Below are positions 63,711-64,000 of a stretch of DNA of 64,000 nt, in pieces. Every line of letters begins with the position of its first letter. The stretch's first letter is position 1. Made by a program: the position numbers and the translations under genes. The stretch spans positions 182,436-246,435 of the forward strand of contig NZ_AQXQ01000009.1 in NCBI RefSeq assembly GCF_000376865.1, in the 5' to 3' direction. Origin of the DNA: Thioalkalivibrio sp. ALJ7 (GTDB taxonomy: Bacteria > Pseudomonadota > Gammaproteobacteria > Ectothiorhodospirales > Ectothiorhodospiraceae). The notes beneath the pieces are model-generated. The model did no database searches. It was not told where the DNA came from and saw only the letters and a list, made by a program, of their open reading frames with translations.

Positions 63711-64000
63711 TGTCTAGGCTCTAGATGTGGAGTCTCACAAGGTTGTCCTCAGGTAGCCCGAGGACGCTGATGGGTGGCTGTTTGTTCAGGCTACCGTGTG
63801 GGCGGTGCCAGTTGTAGTCATGGATCCACCGGGGCAGGTGGCGTTTGCGCTCCTCCGAGGTGGCATAGGTGAAGGCGTAGGCCCACTCGCGCAGGGCGGT
63901 CTGGATGAAGCGCTCCGCCTTGCCGTTGGTTCGCGGCGTATAGGGCCGTGTCCGGCGATGACGGATGCCCAGCCGACGGCAGGCCTGGCTGAACGCCCGG
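63711..64000 (-). mobile_element. IS481-family insertion sequence (left end; continues past the window)
   Basis: The element starts at 63711 with TGTCTAGGCTCTAGATGTGG, the TGT terminus expected of IS481/IS3 relatives. It carries a transposase on the minus strand from 63721 onward. It lies inside the GGDEF gene. The other end and target duplication are beyond the window. Confidence 0.85.
63721..64000 (-). CDS. IS481-family transposase, C-terminal part (N-terminus beyond window)
   Basis: The last 92 codons of an integrase-core (DDE) transposase: RAFSQACRRLGIRHRRTRPY, TPRTNGKAERFIQTALREWA with the catalytic Glu, then HDYNWHRPHGSLNKQPPIS. These are IS481 hallmarks. The frame runs off the right edge. 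Confidence 0.92.
   Translation of the reverse strand, partial: RAFSQACRRLGIRHRRTRPYTPRTNGKAERFIQTALREWAYAFTYATSEERKRHLPRWIHDYNWHRPHGSLNKQPPISVLGLPEDNLVRLHI

Overview
The window looks like chromosomal DNA of a GC-rich gammaproteobacterium. Several genes point to a motile salt-adapted organism, and I would guess a halophile or haloalkaliphile of the Ectothiorhodospiraceae (Thioalkalivibrio-like). The evidence is a BCCT-type compatible-solute transporter, an AsnO-type enzyme for the osmolyte N-acetylglutaminylglutamine amide, a flagellin gene with a textbook sigma-28 promoter, two chemoreceptor-type proteins and RimK/RimB. The genus is inference; no rRNA or tRNA gene lies in the window. Genes are dense, on both strands, with many tail-to-tail pairs and 4-base stop or start overlaps.

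Layout. 1-3.6 kb: hydrolase, DUF4197 lipoprotein, LctP-type permease. 3.6-10.2 kb: EAL protein, HD-GYP protein, flagellin, MsrA, BdlA-like PAS-PAS receptor. 10.2-18.1 kb: several lipoproteins, a kinase-fold phosphotransferase, an EAL protein, two tiny paralogous cysteine-containing proteins, a pentapeptide-repeat protein and a patatin. 18.2-21 kb: a membrane protein with a coupled micro-ORF, then a 993-bp element with IS5-like ends carrying a thioredoxin-2 gene and a zinc-ribbon gene, inserted between convergent genes. 21-30 kb: PAS-GAF-GGDEF, methyltransferase, AAA+ ATPase, REC-REC-GGDEF, CheY-like regulator, adenine deaminase. 30-40 kb: rhomboid protease, DUF2235, and a signalling block of pseudokinase-HDOD-GAF, DUF1631, altered HD-GYP and EAL proteins. 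40-47 kb: CPBP protease, BCCT transporter, orphan TrpB, macrodomain, a 310-bp MITE, luciferase-like oxidoreductase, YbaK. 47-57.5 kb: membrane diguanylate cyclase, yeast-type cytosine deaminase, AstE-like/RimK/RimB set, DsrE, SohB, LysR, AsnO. 57.5-64 kb: chemoreceptor, two gene remnants, an inverted-repeat element, MoaB, RluB, endonuclease III relative, LapA, and a GGDEF gene cut by an IS481-family element.

Themes. (1) Cyclic-di-GMP signalling is very dense: four GGDEF genes (one broken), three EAL genes, two HD-GYP genes, plus HDOD, DUF1631 and BdlA-like partners in 64 kb. Several carry lost key residues, suggesting receptor or scaffold roles. (2) Two transposase-less elements (19013-20005 and 45145-45454) share related terminal repeats and 4-bp target duplications (CTAG and CTTG), so one transposase family elsewhere probably moved both. 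The first is a candidate mobile insertion cassette carrying trxC. (3) The 59.6-60.3 kb interval holds decayed gene ends, including a second AsnO C-terminus.
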